Source: Bradyrhizobium sp. dw_411 (lineage in GTDB: Bacteria; Pseudomonadota; Alphaproteobacteria; Rhizobiales; Xanthobacteraceae). From it: a DNA stretch of 64,000 nucleotides. Made by a program: the position numbers and the translations under genes. Shown here piece after piece: positions 43,888-51,426 of the stretch. How positions within the stretch are numbered: position 1 is the first letter of the stretch; every line of letters begins with the position of its first letter. Location: assembly GCF_018449695.1 (NCBI RefSeq), contig NZ_JAAVUY010000004.1:1-64000 (forward strand), in the 5' to 3' direction. A model generated the notes under the pieces. The model was not told where the DNA came from and did not search any database. It saw nothing but the letters and a program-made list of their open reading frames with translations.

Positions 43888-44265
43888 TCAGGCTATGTCC
43901 GGCGCGTTGCGTTTCGGCAACCTAACCCTGCGTTTCGGCCGCGCTGCCTTTTCGGCGTCCTTTTTTCGCTTCTCTTCCTGACGTCGCAGGAGGCGGTCTT
44001 CATAAGTAACGCCGCCGATTTGTGACATCAGCCCGACGAGCCGAGCCCTGCCTTTCACGCCAGGGCCCAATCGGGCAGCCTCCAGTTCGCGCATGTGGGC
44101 GAGCATTCGTTCGATATCCGTCGCCGCGAATTTCTTGCTCCGCCCCATTCGGAGGTAGAACGGAACACCGGCGGCATCGACAGGATTTTCGGCCAGCCAG
44201 TATTCAAGCCAACGCCTTGAAACGCGAAGCTCGTTGGCGGCCTCGTTGATCGTGAGCACGGGCAT
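43888..44265 (-). CDS. HTH (AlpA/Xis-like) protein with basic tail
   Basis: The 125-residue protein begins L-T-I-N-E-A-A-N-E-L-R-V-S-R-R-W-L-E-Y-W-L, a clear excisionase-type helix-turn-helix, followed by a wing with M-G-R-S-K-K-F. The C-terminal third is Lys/Arg-rich and probably binds DNA non-specifically. It is the last of three minus-strand HTH-like genes running from the 45-kb control region. Confidence 0.65.
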   Translation of the reverse strand: MPVLTINEAANELRVSRRWLEYWLAENPVDAAGVPFYLRMGRSKKFAATDIERMLAHMRELEAARLGPGVKGRARLVGLMSQIGGVTYEDRLLRRQEEKRKKDAEKAARPKRRVRLPKRNAPDIA

Positions 44266-44296
44266 GGCGGGTGATCGAGTCAGAAAGGGGGGGCGG

Positions 44297-44638
44297 TTAG
44301 ACTTCGTCCTTCGGTTTGGATCTTGGCAATCGCCCTCTTGGCTGACGAGGTCGCTTCGTCTTTTCCGTCTGCTTTCGAAGCTTCAGAAGTCCCGCATAGC
44401 CGCCGCTCGGGAAAGGTGGCCCTGACCGCCCTAACTGGCGCGGTGAAAAAGCTGGCAACGGCTTTGGTCTGGTCGCCTCCAAAATCGCTTCAACATCCTG
44501 TTTCGTCAGCACCATACGGTTGCCGAGAATGCGGCATGCGCCGAGCTGTCGCGCCAGGTTTCGGACGCGCCTTGCAGACCAACCGCAGCGCTTCGCTAGC
44601 TCATCTGGCGTTGTAACTTCGGGCAAGTCCACGGCCAC
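44297..44638 (-). CDS. HTH (MerR-like) protein
   Basis: GTG 44638 starts 113 residues whose first 60 contain T-T-P-D-E-L-A-K-R-C-G-W-S-A-R-R-V and L-G-N-R-M-V-L-T-K-Q-D-V-E, a helix-turn-helix plus wing as in phage excisionases. The tail is basic and Pro-rich. GTG 44632 is an alternative start. It starts just beyond the stop of 44640-44882. Confidence 0.6.
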   Translation of the reverse strand: MAVDLPEVTTPDELAKRCGWSARRVRNLARQLGACRILGNRMVLTKQDVEAILEATRPKPLPAFSPRQLGRSGPPFPSGGYAGLLKLRKQTEKTKRPRQPRGRLPRSKPKDEV

Positions 44639-44639
44639 G

Positions 44640-44882
44640 TCAACGAGGGTTCGACGGGATCGGCAGCCCGTTGTGCTTATCCAGCCATGCTTTGACCGCC
44701 GGCCAGTACCGCCTCGAACCAAAGAGCGGCTGCTTCCTCGGAAAATTGTACTTGCTCTCAAGCCCCGGCAACATCGATCGCATGATCTTTTCGGGCACAC
44801 CAATGCGCCGGATCAACTCTGCATCGGTAAGATACAGCTTGTCCTTCTCGCGTTCGAGCGTTTCAGGCACTGGCGCAGTCAT
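44640..44882 (-). CDS. Small HTH-like phage protein
   Basis: ATG 44882 gives 80 residues: L-Y-L-T-D-A-E-L-I-R-R-I-G-V-P-E-K is a probable helix-turn-helix and F-G-S-R-R-Y-W-P-A-V-K-A-W-L-D resembles the end of excisionase-like proteins. The longer frame to 45017 is rejected. It is first in the leftward trio and faces the hairpin-rich region at 44.9-45.3 kb. Confidence 0.6.
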   Translation of the reverse strand: MTAPVPETLEREKDKLYLTDAELIRRIGVPEKIMRSMLPGLESKYNFPRKQPLFGSRRYWPAVKAWLDKHNGLPIPSNPR

Positions 44883-45030
44883 GATGCAGTCCTCCGATTG
44901 GGGACAGGCGATCATGCTAAGCGGCGCTTGGCGAATCCGAATGCGGCAACTTCCCCGCAATCCACCGGGCGGCGCGCGCAAAAGCCCCCCGTTGAGGGGA
45001 ATTGCTTTTTTAACCAAATCAGCGGAGCAT

Positions 45031-45061
45031 GGTCAGTGGGTGTAGAAACCCTGACCGAGAA
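45031..45061 (+). promoter_or_regulatory. GTAGAAA-loop hairpin, copy 1
   Basis: GGTCA-GT-GGGT, loop GTAGA, A-ACCC-TGACC, then GAGAA. It shares its loop and 3' flank with copies 2 and 3, while the stems differ but still pair. It lies between the divergent operons 44882 and 45329. Confidence 0.55.
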
Positions 45062-45125
45062 TATGGCCGCATTCCCTGCAAGGAATTGCCTTGTCGCCTG
45101 CAAGCGACGTGGCGGCGGCTGAACC

Positions 45126-45149
45126 GTATCTTCCCGAGAGGGAGGATAC
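45126..45149. other. 10-bp hairpin in the divergent control region
   Basis: GTATCTTCCC, loop GAGA and GGGAGGATAC pair along ten positions with one wobble. There is no T-run, so it is more likely a binding site or RNA structure than a terminator. Confidence 0.4.
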
Positions 45150-45246
45150 TCACGGACGCGCTTAGCGGCGCGGCACCGATCGGGCCATCATGGCCGGAGG
45201 GCGCCGTTCTGTCCAGCCTCGCAAGGGGTAAAAGCGTCGCACCTGT

Positions 45247-45278
45247 CTTCTCGGCAGGTTTCTACCCTCCGGCTGCCG
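45247..45278 (-). promoter_or_regulatory. GTAGAAA-loop hairpin, copy 3 (inverted)
   Basis: On the minus strand: CGGCAG-CCGG-AGG, GTAGAAA, CC-TGCCG, then AGAAG. Same loop and flank as copies 1 and 2, but reading towards the leftward operon. Confidence 0.5.
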
Positions 45279-45287
45279 GCCCGTTGC

Positions 45288-45319
45288 CGGTGACGGCTGT
45301 AGAAAGCCAAACCGAGAAG
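45288..45319 (+). promoter_or_regulatory. GTAGAAA-loop hairpin, copy 2, in the leader of 45329-45640
   Basis: CGGT-GAC-GGCT, loop GTAGA, A-AGCC-AA-ACCG, then AGAAG, ending about 10 nt before ATG 45329. The position in the leader suggests a role in translation or processing of the rightward mRNA. Confidence 0.55.
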
Positions 45320-45328
45320 TAAAATCCC

Positions 45329-45640
45329 ATGACCATCGAAAGACCCATGTTTCCGCCCCGTGCGGAGTCCGTGGATTCGTTTTCCCATCAACCCGCTACC
45401 GGACAACCCGAGAGCGGAAACCGCGCCAGTGACTCTCCCAACCCGTTTGGGGACGTCGACCTCGCGCTGCTGCGGTTTGTCCGATGCCTGATCCGGATCG
45501 GCCTGACCCTCGACCAGGTCGGCGCCGTTGTATCCGCCGAATTGGAGCGGGCCGAAGCCCTCGCATCGAAAAGGAGGCCACGCAGGTATTGGATCTCCGG
45601 ACCGTATCTGGTTTCCGGACCCGCAGAAGTGAGGGCCTGA
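45329..45640 (+). CDS. Small hypothetical protein
   Basis: The 103-residue product starts after GAGAAG in the hairpin leader. The first 40 residues are Pro/Ser-rich and probably disordered. The rest is helical (L-L-R-F-V-R-C-L-I-R-I-G-L-T). It leads a small operon with 45644-46138 (3-nt gap). Function unknown. Confidence 0.55.
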   Translation: MTIERPMFPPRAESVDSFSHQPATGQPESGNRASDSPNPFGDVDLALLRFVRCLIRIGLTLDQVGAVVSAELERAEALASKRRPRRYWISGPYLVSGPAEVRA

Positions 45641-45643
45641 ACC

Positions 45644-46138
45644 ATGTCAAGCAACGTCATCACGTTCCCCGAGGCGACCGGCCTTTTTCCCAAGCGAAAG
45701 GCCATCCCGATCAACAACGAGCCGGAGTACGAGGCTCCGATAGAGTCCGATTGGCGATCTCGCGAGTGCGTTCAGCGCGACATCGACGAGCACAAAGCTT
45801 CCCGGGACCGTTATGCGAAAGCAGTGGCCTGGGTGGCCGCGGCCGAATCTGAAAATCTCCCGCCAGCCAATATCGAAGCGGCACGGCAGGAGCAGGTACG
45901 GCTCTACGGGGAAATGCAGGCCTCGGCGCGCAACTTGTTGATCGTGATGCCAACCGATGCGAAGGCGCTGGTCGACCTGCTGCTGTATCTCGAGAGGAAT
46001 TTCAGCGTGCTGCCGCAGGAGATCATGCGGGGCGGTGGTGCCGGCGAGTCGCTGGCTTTCTACCTGCTCCGTACCGTGCGGCTCTCACTTCGCCCGATCG
46101 CGAGATACGGGAAAGGGAAGCACGGGCCGACGTCATGA
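45644..46138 (+). CDS. Hypothetical helical protein
   Basis: The 164-residue protein is helical, with probable coiled coil at about 45-85 and a Leu-rich segment near 95-115. It lacks known motifs. It is 3 nt downstream of the preceding gene and part of the rightward operon of the element's right arm. Confidence 0.55.
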   Translation: MSSNVITFPEATGLFPKRKAIPINNEPEYEAPIESDWRSRECVQRDIDEHKASRDRYAKAVAWVAAAESENLPPANIEAARQEQVRLYGEMQASARNLLIVMPTDAKALVDLLLYLERNFSVLPQEIMRGGGAGESLAFYLLRTVRLSLRPIARYGKGKHGPTS

Positions 46139-46253
46139 AGCGCCGGCAACGGTTGGCCGCGCACGCAAGACGGACGAAGCGATAGACGATATCTATCCCG
46201 GGCGCCCACGTACGAACGCTGGCGCCCGGACCCACGCTCGCGGAGGAAATAAC

Positions 46254-46559
46254 ATGCGAAATTTGATCGAAGACAGAAGAGTCCTCAAGATGCAATTCGA
46301 AGCCTTCGCACACTATGCGAGACATGAGAGCGGAAGGCCCGAATCCGCATATTGTTTCGATGCACTTGCGACCAGCGTTGACGACGTCTCGCCCGAACTG
46401 TTGGAGGCTTATGTGGAAATGTTCCAGAAGATCGAACACAGGCCAGTCGGCAGCGCCTTAAAGCAATCGATCCAGCAGGGATTATGGTCGCCCACAGATG
46501 CGACAGAATACATGGAGCGCTTCATTGCGTTTGCATCTGGAACAGGGGCGCCTTCCTGA
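46254..46559 (+). CDS. Small hypothetical protein
   Basis: ATG 46254 follows GGAGGAAATAAC, a strong ribosome-binding site. The 101-residue helical acidic protein has no recognised domain. A terminator lies 80 nt downstream, so it closes the rightward operon. Confidence 0.6.
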   Translation: MRNLIEDRRVLKMQFEAFAHYARHESGRPESAYCFDALATSVDDVSPELLEAYVEMFQKIEHRPVGSALKQSIQQGLWSPTDATEYMERFIAFASGTGAPS

Positions 46560-46640
46560 GCGTCGGCGCCGATCGGGCGGAAGCGCAACCGACAGCGGAC
46601 CACCGCGCATGCGAGGCGGCTGCTGCGATGAATTTAGGAG

Positions 46641-46669
46641 GGGCCGCCATTCACACTGGCGGCCCTTCT
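46641..46669 (+). terminator. Rho-independent terminator
   Basis: GGGCCGCCA, a 7-nt loop and TGGCGGCCC form a perfect 9-bp stem followed by TTCTG. It ends the operon 45329-46559. The T-run is weak. Confidence 0.6.
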
Positions 46670-46790
46670 GCGCGCCGTCCCGTGGCCTGACGGCCTTGGG
46701 GCGAGCACCAGCGTCATACAGCCGCAGCGTGTATGAGCCTAAAGCATGATAATTATCAGAGGTTGTAAATTATTTATTGGAGGTTTTAAG

Positions 46791-47129
46791 ATGAGTGATC
46801 AACATTCTTCTACTCCCTCGAAAAGCTCGTCAGACGGCGCCGGCGCATCGATGCCCGACGCAATGGTCGTCAAACAGGAACAAAAGCTAAGCGCAAACCC
46901 AAAACTGCTTGATGGAAACTGTCGATTTATTAACCGGTACAACGGGCGCTGCACAGTCTCAGTGTGGTACACTACCGGTGGTGTGAGCAACGCCACATTG
47001 CAAAATCAAGGCGACTATTGGGATCTCCGCGTCAGGGATGGCGATTGCTATTGCTGGGATCATAACGGCGCGTGCAACGCGAATTGCTCGTTACGTTGTT
47101 CTCCAGGCGGAACCTACTACGTGGGCTAA
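46791..47129 (+). CDS. Small Cys/Gly-rich protein, unknown
   Basis: ATG 46791 follows TTGGAGGTTTTAAG, an excellent ribosome-binding site in AT-rich DNA. The 112-residue protein has a Ser/Lys-rich N-terminus (about 45 residues) and a C-terminal part with a Cys-rich ending: C-Y-C-W-D, C-N-A-N-C and L-R-C near 85-103. No signal peptide is seen. It may be a metal-binding or secreted effector-like protein; the base composition of its leader differs from neighbours. Confidence 0.55.
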   Translation: MSDQHSSTPSKSSSDGAGASMPDAMVVKQEQKLSANPKLLDGNCRFINRYNGRCTVSVWYTTGGVSNATLQNQGDYWDLRVRDGDCYCWDHNGACNANCSLRCSPGGTYYVG

Positions 47130-47216
47130 GAGACGACCTTCCGAGAGGTAGCTGACATTGACCGGTTTGCACTGTGACCGGGCAGCCATGCCAGTAGACT
47201 GAACCAATGAAACCGA

Positions 47217-47248
47217 TGGGCCGCCGGAAAACAAAAGCCGGCGACCCA
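47217..47248. other. Long GC-rich hairpin
   Basis: TGGGCCGCCGG, loop AAAACAAAA and GCCGGCGACCCA pair with one mismatch. It lacks a T-run and lies between two small Cys-rich genes. It may terminate or stabilise the 46791 transcript. Confidence 0.45.
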
Positions 47249-47374
47249 TACGCGCGGAACGATTCTGGGTCGTTGCGGGTGGGAGAAGGGGTTCGGCGGC
47301 AAGGGGACGAGCGCAGGCCAAAACTGCATCGCTTATAATTTTAATGGCCTTAATTGTCGATCCGGGAGGGAAGA

Positions 47375-47695
47375 GTGATAAAACGCGCTCGAGCTTTGAC
47401 CTTCGTTTTGCTGCTGGGGACTTGCTTGCCGCAAGCTTCGACAGCTCAGTTTTTCAACCAGCCTGCGGTCAATCCGCCCACGATCGTTAATCCGCAATGT
47501 GGCCCATGTAGGGATAGATGTGTGGATACTAGGGTGGCTTGCAAAATGAACGTCTGCAGAAGGATGGGGGGACGAGTCGATAACGCCCAAAGCTGCAGTT
47601 ATGTGAAAAACCAGCGTGGTTTTGTTGATGAGCTTCGATTTTGCGAACAGCAAGAAACAGCCTGTTGGACGACTTGTGGTGATTGCCCTCCATAA
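47375..47695 (+). CDS. Exported small Cys-rich protein
   Basis: GTG 47375 follows GGAGGGAAGA and is preferred over the longer frame. The 106-residue product has a signal peptide (about 1-25) and a mature part with eleven Cys, including C-G-P-C, C-R-R-M and C-G-D-C, suggesting a disulfide-bonded periplasmic or secreted protein. It is the second Cys-rich small gene near the right att site. Function unknown. Confidence 0.6.
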   Translation: MIKRARALTFVLLLGTCLPQASTAQFFNQPAVNPPTIVNPQCGPCRDRCVDTRVACKMNVCRRMGGRVDNAQSCSYVKNQRGFVDELRFCEQQETACWTTCGDCPP

Positions 47696-47884
47696 GTCCC
47701 GTTACAACCTCCGGCGGAGGGGTAGTCCCACGTTGCGTTGCGGCGCTACCGAGCGCGCGCCGCCGTCGGTTCCCGCTTGCCGATCAACCAGGGCCAAGTC
47801 AGCCCGCCAATCCCGGACTCACCAGCGGGCTCTCCTAGAGTCGGGGAGGGGCTATCCAGTTTGCGGGCTCAGGTCCGCGCCTTT

Positions 47885-48277
47885 TTACACCGGCACGCGC
47901 ACGCTGACGGCATCCGCAAACGCTTGAAAATCTTCAATCGATCCCTCGTGTCGGATGAACGGATACATCTGGCTGGCACCTGACGGTGTGATATCAACAA
48001 GCGAGCCGTCTTCGATCTCCACGACGGCATGAGCGGCCACCTCCCAGTAGTACGTCAAAGGGGGGAGCGGGCGAAAAATCACATATCCCGGAACATGCTT
48101 GTGGTCAGGTTTGTGATGCACCCACGTCGCAACATTAGAGTGACAATTGGCGGGTCTTGGTCGCCATTCAGTGCCGTCAGCGCCCCGTATAAGTACCGTC
48201 CTCGTGACCGGTAGCGTGGCGGCATCAAGTCGAGCAATGATGGCGCGGGCCTTAGCGACGAGATCGTTCTCGATCAT
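47885..48277 (-). CDS. Possible Cys/His/Asp hydrolase-like protein
   Basis: The 130-residue protein contains C-H-S-N-V-A-T-W-V (about 45-53), V-P-G-Y-V-I-F (about 61-68), A-H-A-V-V-E-I-E-D-G (about 82-91) and L-V-D-I-T-P (about 93-98). This order of Cys, His and Asp is like papain/transglutaminase-type folds and recurs in a family of bacterial proteins I cannot name. It is the last gene before the right attachment site and is complete. Confidence 0.55.
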   Translation of the reverse strand: MIENDLVAKARAIIARLDAATLPVTRTVLIRGADGTEWRPRPANCHSNVATWVHHKPDHKHVPGYVIFRPLPPLTYYWEVAAHAVVEIEDGSLVDITPSGASQMYPFIRHEGSIEDFQAFADAVSVRVPV

Positions 48278-48437
48278 CGGGCAATACCTTGTCCCAACCC
48301 GTGTCCCAATTGGAGCAATACCGTGCCGGACTTAGCGAGACCGGCCAAGACGGCATACGGCAAAGTCTAAGCGGAAGTCCTTGCGTCAGTGGACTAAGCT
48401 AGACGCATATGGACCCCACTGAACAGATGCGGGTGTA

Positions 48438-48476
48438 TTTCAAGACCGGTGCCTTAAACCACTCGGCCACCCTTCC
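48438..48476. other. Attachment site, right copy (displaced tRNA-Ser 5' half)
   Basis: This is identical over 39 nt to 32824-32862. It is the original 5' half of the tRNA gene, cut off by insertion of the element. Its right flank marks the return to ordinary chromosome. No gene is seen in 48477-48735. Confidence 0.85.
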
Positions 48477-48735
48477 GTTGCTGCGACATCAATCACTTAG
48501 GATCAGCAGGGTCAAGAACGAGGTGTGAACAAACGCTCACTTGGCCCCAATTCGGCCCCAGCGGGTCTCACGGCTTGAGAAACCCGGCCGCAAAGGCGGC
48601 GATTGCGCTGGTCATTGTCGTCGGCCCCCTTGGTCCGCCGCCGCTTGGCACCCCCGGGAACCAGTATATAGGCCGGAGTTTCTTCAAAATCTCGTTAGGG
48701 TGTCGGTCGTCATCAAGTTCATTCCGTGAACTTGA

Positions 48736-49302
48736 TCTTCCCAATTTTATCCTGCGTTCCTATCGCAACCCGAATGGTTTCCCTGGAAGAACGTGCGTGA
48801 CAACGTCGCTTTTGGTCCAAAGATGCGGGGCCTGGGCAAGGTCGAGCGGTACCGTGCCGCCGATCAATTCCTGAAGCTGGTGGGCCTTTCGGGCTTCGAA
48901 CGGTTCTACCCGTCGCAGCTCTCCGGCGGGATGCAGCAGCGTGTCGAGATCGCGCGGGTTCTTATCAATCCGCCCCGGGTGCTCTTGATGGACGAACCCT
49001 TCAGCGCACTCGATGCGCAGACCCGCAGCATGATGCAGGAGGTTCTGCTCGACATCTGGAGCAAGATTCCGACTACAACCGTATTTGTAACCCACGATAT
49101 CGACGAGGCGCTGTTTCTTGCCGATCGGATCATCGTGATGAGCGCAAGGCCGGGACGCGTGATCGAAGACATAGTTCTGTCATTCGACAGGCCGCGCCAT
49201 CCGCAGCTTGTCACCGAAATCGAGTTCGTGCGCCTGAAACGTCATATCCTCGAGCTGTTGCGACGCCCGGATGAGTCATCGTTGCCGCGGCGTCTGGACT
49301 GA
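48736..49302 (+). pseudogene. NitT/TauT-type ABC transporter ATPase, N-terminus lost
   Basis: The frame is open from 48736 after two stops and reads Q-P-E-W-F-P-W (Q-loop), L-S-G-G-M-Q-Q-R signature, V-L-L-M-D-E-P-F Walker B and V-T-H-D-I-D-E-A. The N-terminal third with Walker A is missing, so it cannot bind ATP normally. It matches the SsuB/TauB-type ATPases for nitrate, sulfonate or taurine import. It is a truncated remnant on the chromosome side of the att site. Confidence 0.8.
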
Positions 49303-49368
49303 GACTGCTGCTGGAATTGCCTGCTTCCCGTTACGCGAAATCCTTGCGCAGGGGCGTCGCCTCCGGGT

Positions 49369-50214
49369 TTACTCGTTATCAAGAAAATGCAGCAGCGCGG
49401 CGTTGAAGAGCGCGGGATCCTGCAGGAATGCGAAGTGACTGGTATTGGGCAGGATCAAGAGGCCTGCGTTCGGGATCGTGGCGGCAATATATTCGGTATG
49501 CGCGCGCTTGATCGCCTCGTCGTGATCGCCGTCGACCACCAGGACTTGCGCGTGAATCGATTGTAACTGGGCGTCGGTCCAGTTGGGTTCGGTCTCCCAC
49601 ATCCTGGTGATCTGAGCGACGAAGGCATCATAGTCCTTCGGTGTCGCAGATAGCTTGGCGTATTCGCCTTTCGCGCGCTCGATAAATCGCGCAAACACCG
49701 GGGCCTTTTCAACACCTTCCTGGACACCTGACGTGATGGTGTTGGCGGCGAATGCAAACACTTTGCCTACCCGCTCCGGATGACGGATGGCGAGATCGAG
49801 GCCGAGGATGGCACCATCGCTCCAGCCCACTACATCGGCTTTCGCGATATGTAGCGTGTCGAGCAGCGCGACAACGTCATCGGCCATGAGATCGTAACCG
49901 TAAGGGCGGGTGTCACGCGTACTTCGCCCATGGCCGCGGCTGTCCATGACGATCACGGTGTGACGCCGGGCGAGAACCCTGACCTGATGGCCCCAATAGT
50001 TCGAATTCGAAAGTCCGCCGTGTAGAAGAACGACCGGGGAACCGTGGCCGATAGTTGCGTAGTAAAGGTTGATGCCGTTGACGTTGGCACGGCCGATATG
50101 TTGTCCGGGGACCGGCGCGGGTGTCGGGGGCAGTGTTTGCCAAAGCGGCTCAGCGTGGCCGGCCTGAAGAGGAAGCAGTAGCAGGAATATCAAAAGCAGG
50201 ATGCGCATCGGCAA
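49369..50214 (-). CDS. Exported alpha/beta hydrolase
   Basis: The 281-residue protein has a signal peptide (about 1-21), then an alpha/beta hydrolase fold: V-V-L-L-H-G-G (oxyanion), G-W-S-D-G with nucleophile Ser 132, V-D-G-D-H-D-E with the acid near 230-232 and N-T-S-H-F with His 260. The triad is complete. Substrate is not evident; esters or lactones are typical for the family. It stands alone, convergent with the decayed ATPase. Confidence 0.8.
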   Translation of the reverse strand: MPMRILLLIFLLLLPLQAGHAEPLWQTLPPTPAPVPGQHIGRANVNGINLYYATIGHGSPVVLLHGGLSNSNYWGHQVRVLARRHTVIVMDSRGHGRSTRDTRPYGYDLMADDVVALLDTLHIAKADVVGWSDGAILGLDLAIRHPERVGKVFAFAANTITSGVQEGVEKAPVFARFIERAKGEYAKLSATPKDYDAFVAQITRMWETEPNWTDAQLQSIHAQVLVVDGDHDEAIKRAHTEYIAATIPNAGLLILPNTSHFAFLQDPALFNAALLHFLDNE

Positions 50215-50706
50215 TTACCTTGATGGATTGCGGGATGGCGATGGCTCGGTACATTCCCAACCAAGCCTCTCATCATGGCTTCGTCAAGTTCTTCATTCGA
50301 ACGAACCTTCCTAGGTTATGCAGATGGGCCGCGGCTGCGACCATGATCTTTCCGGCGGGAGCTCCGAATGTAATGCGATTGTTGCAAGCTTGCGCAAACA
50401 ACGCTTGTTTCCTTTCATTGACTGGTAGACGTTTGTTCTTACGATTGATTGGATTGGCGGGCTAACCGCAATGATCAACCTGCCGTTTCAGAACTTGCTT
50501 GTCGCGTGGGTACGTGTCGAGTCCAGCAACCTCCATCGCGTAACCCACGCGACACGCCCTTTTTCTACCGCAGTCCAGGATTTGGCAGGAAGTTCGCCGC
50601 CGACGCCGCGATGTGTGGTGTTCGAACGATGCTCGCATGGCTCGCGACGCAGACTACATGATGCGCATCGTGGTGGCGGATATGGCGGATATGCAGAGCA
50701 TTATCT
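50215..50706. other. 492-bp stretch without a gene
   Basis: No supported gene or RNA. Frames on the plus strand here (50449-50818 region) run antisense into livF and are shadows. The left part may contain the promoter of the alpha/beta hydrolase gene. Confidence 0.45.
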
Positions 50707-51426
50707 TCATGCTGCGACTTCCGCCGAAGCACCGAGATATGCTTCCACAATGGCCGGCGACCGGGCCAGTTGCTCAGCCGGGCCTTCCAACACGATGCGG
50801 CCCCCTTCGAGGACATAGCCGCGCTTGGCAAGAGCCAGCGCTTTGCGTGCATTTTGTTCGACCAACAGCACAGTCAGGCCTTGCTTGTTCAGTTCGTCCA
50901 GCAGTGCGAATATCTCCGAGACTATTAGCGGTGCAAGGCCCATGGAGGGCTCGTCCAGCAGCAGTACCCGCGGCCCAGCCATCAGCGCACGGCCGATGGC
51001 GAGCATCTGTTGCTCACCGCCGGACAACAGGCCCGCCGGCTGGCGGCGGCGCTCTTTCAGACGGGGAAAGCGATCGTAGATTGCCGCGAGCGTGTCTGCG
51101 GAGCCGCCACCCTTGCGACCGTAAGCGCCGACGCGCAGGTTTTCCTCTACGCTGAGCGGCGCAATAACCTGTCGGCCCTCCGGCACAAGGGACAGGCCCG
51201 CACGGACGATCTTTTCGGTCGGGCGGCCGCTGATCGGCTCGCCGTCCAGTCGAACCACGCCGCCCAGCGGGCGCAGCAGTCCCGCTAACGTATTGAGCAG
51301 GGTGGTCTTGCCAGCGCCATTTGTACCGATGACCGTGACGATTTCACCTGCGCCGACATGCAGCGACACGTCCTTCAATACGGCAGGACCGCCATAGCCC
51401 GAGGAAAGGCCGACAACCTCAAGCAT
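50707..51426 (-). CDS. livF: Branched-chain amino acid-type ABC transporter ATPase LivF
   Basis: ATG 51426 gives 239 residues: Walker A G-T-N-G-A-G-K-T-T, signature L-S-G-G-E-Q-Q, Walker B V-L-L-L-D-E-P-S-M-G-L. The E-G-R-Q and S-M-G-L-A-P features are typical of LivF rather than LivG. It is the last gene of a five-gene leftward operon and overlaps livG by 8 nt. It supplies ATP hydrolysis with LivG at the inner membrane. Confidence 0.9.
   Translation of the reverse strand: MLEVVGLSSGYGGPAVLKDVSLHVGAGEIVTVIGTNGAGKTTLLNTLAGLLRPLGGVVRLDGEPISGRPTEKIVRAGLSLVPEGRQVIAPLSVEENLRVGAYGRKGGGSADTLAAIYDRFPRLKERRRQPAGLLSGGEQQMLAIGRALMAGPRVLLLDEPSMGLAPLIVSEIFALLDELNKQGLTVLLVEQNARKALALAKRGYVLEGGRIVLEGPAEQLARSPAIVEAYLGASAEVAA

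Larger units (their letters stand above)
32824..48476. mobile_element. 15.6-kb integrated element in tRNA-Ser (satellite/prophage-like)
   Basis: The element is bounded by 39-nt exact direct repeats. It carries its own integrase next to the tRNA, an RHH and an HTH regulator, a RepA-like ATPase, many small coupled genes, a fibre-like exported protein and an esterase. No capsid, portal, terminase or tail-tube gene is recognisable in 15.6 kb, so it is not a complete phage. Confidence 0.85.

Noticed and set aside
50613-51155. Plus-strand 180-codon frame
   Set aside because: It lies antisense to livF and has the composition of a shadow frame.
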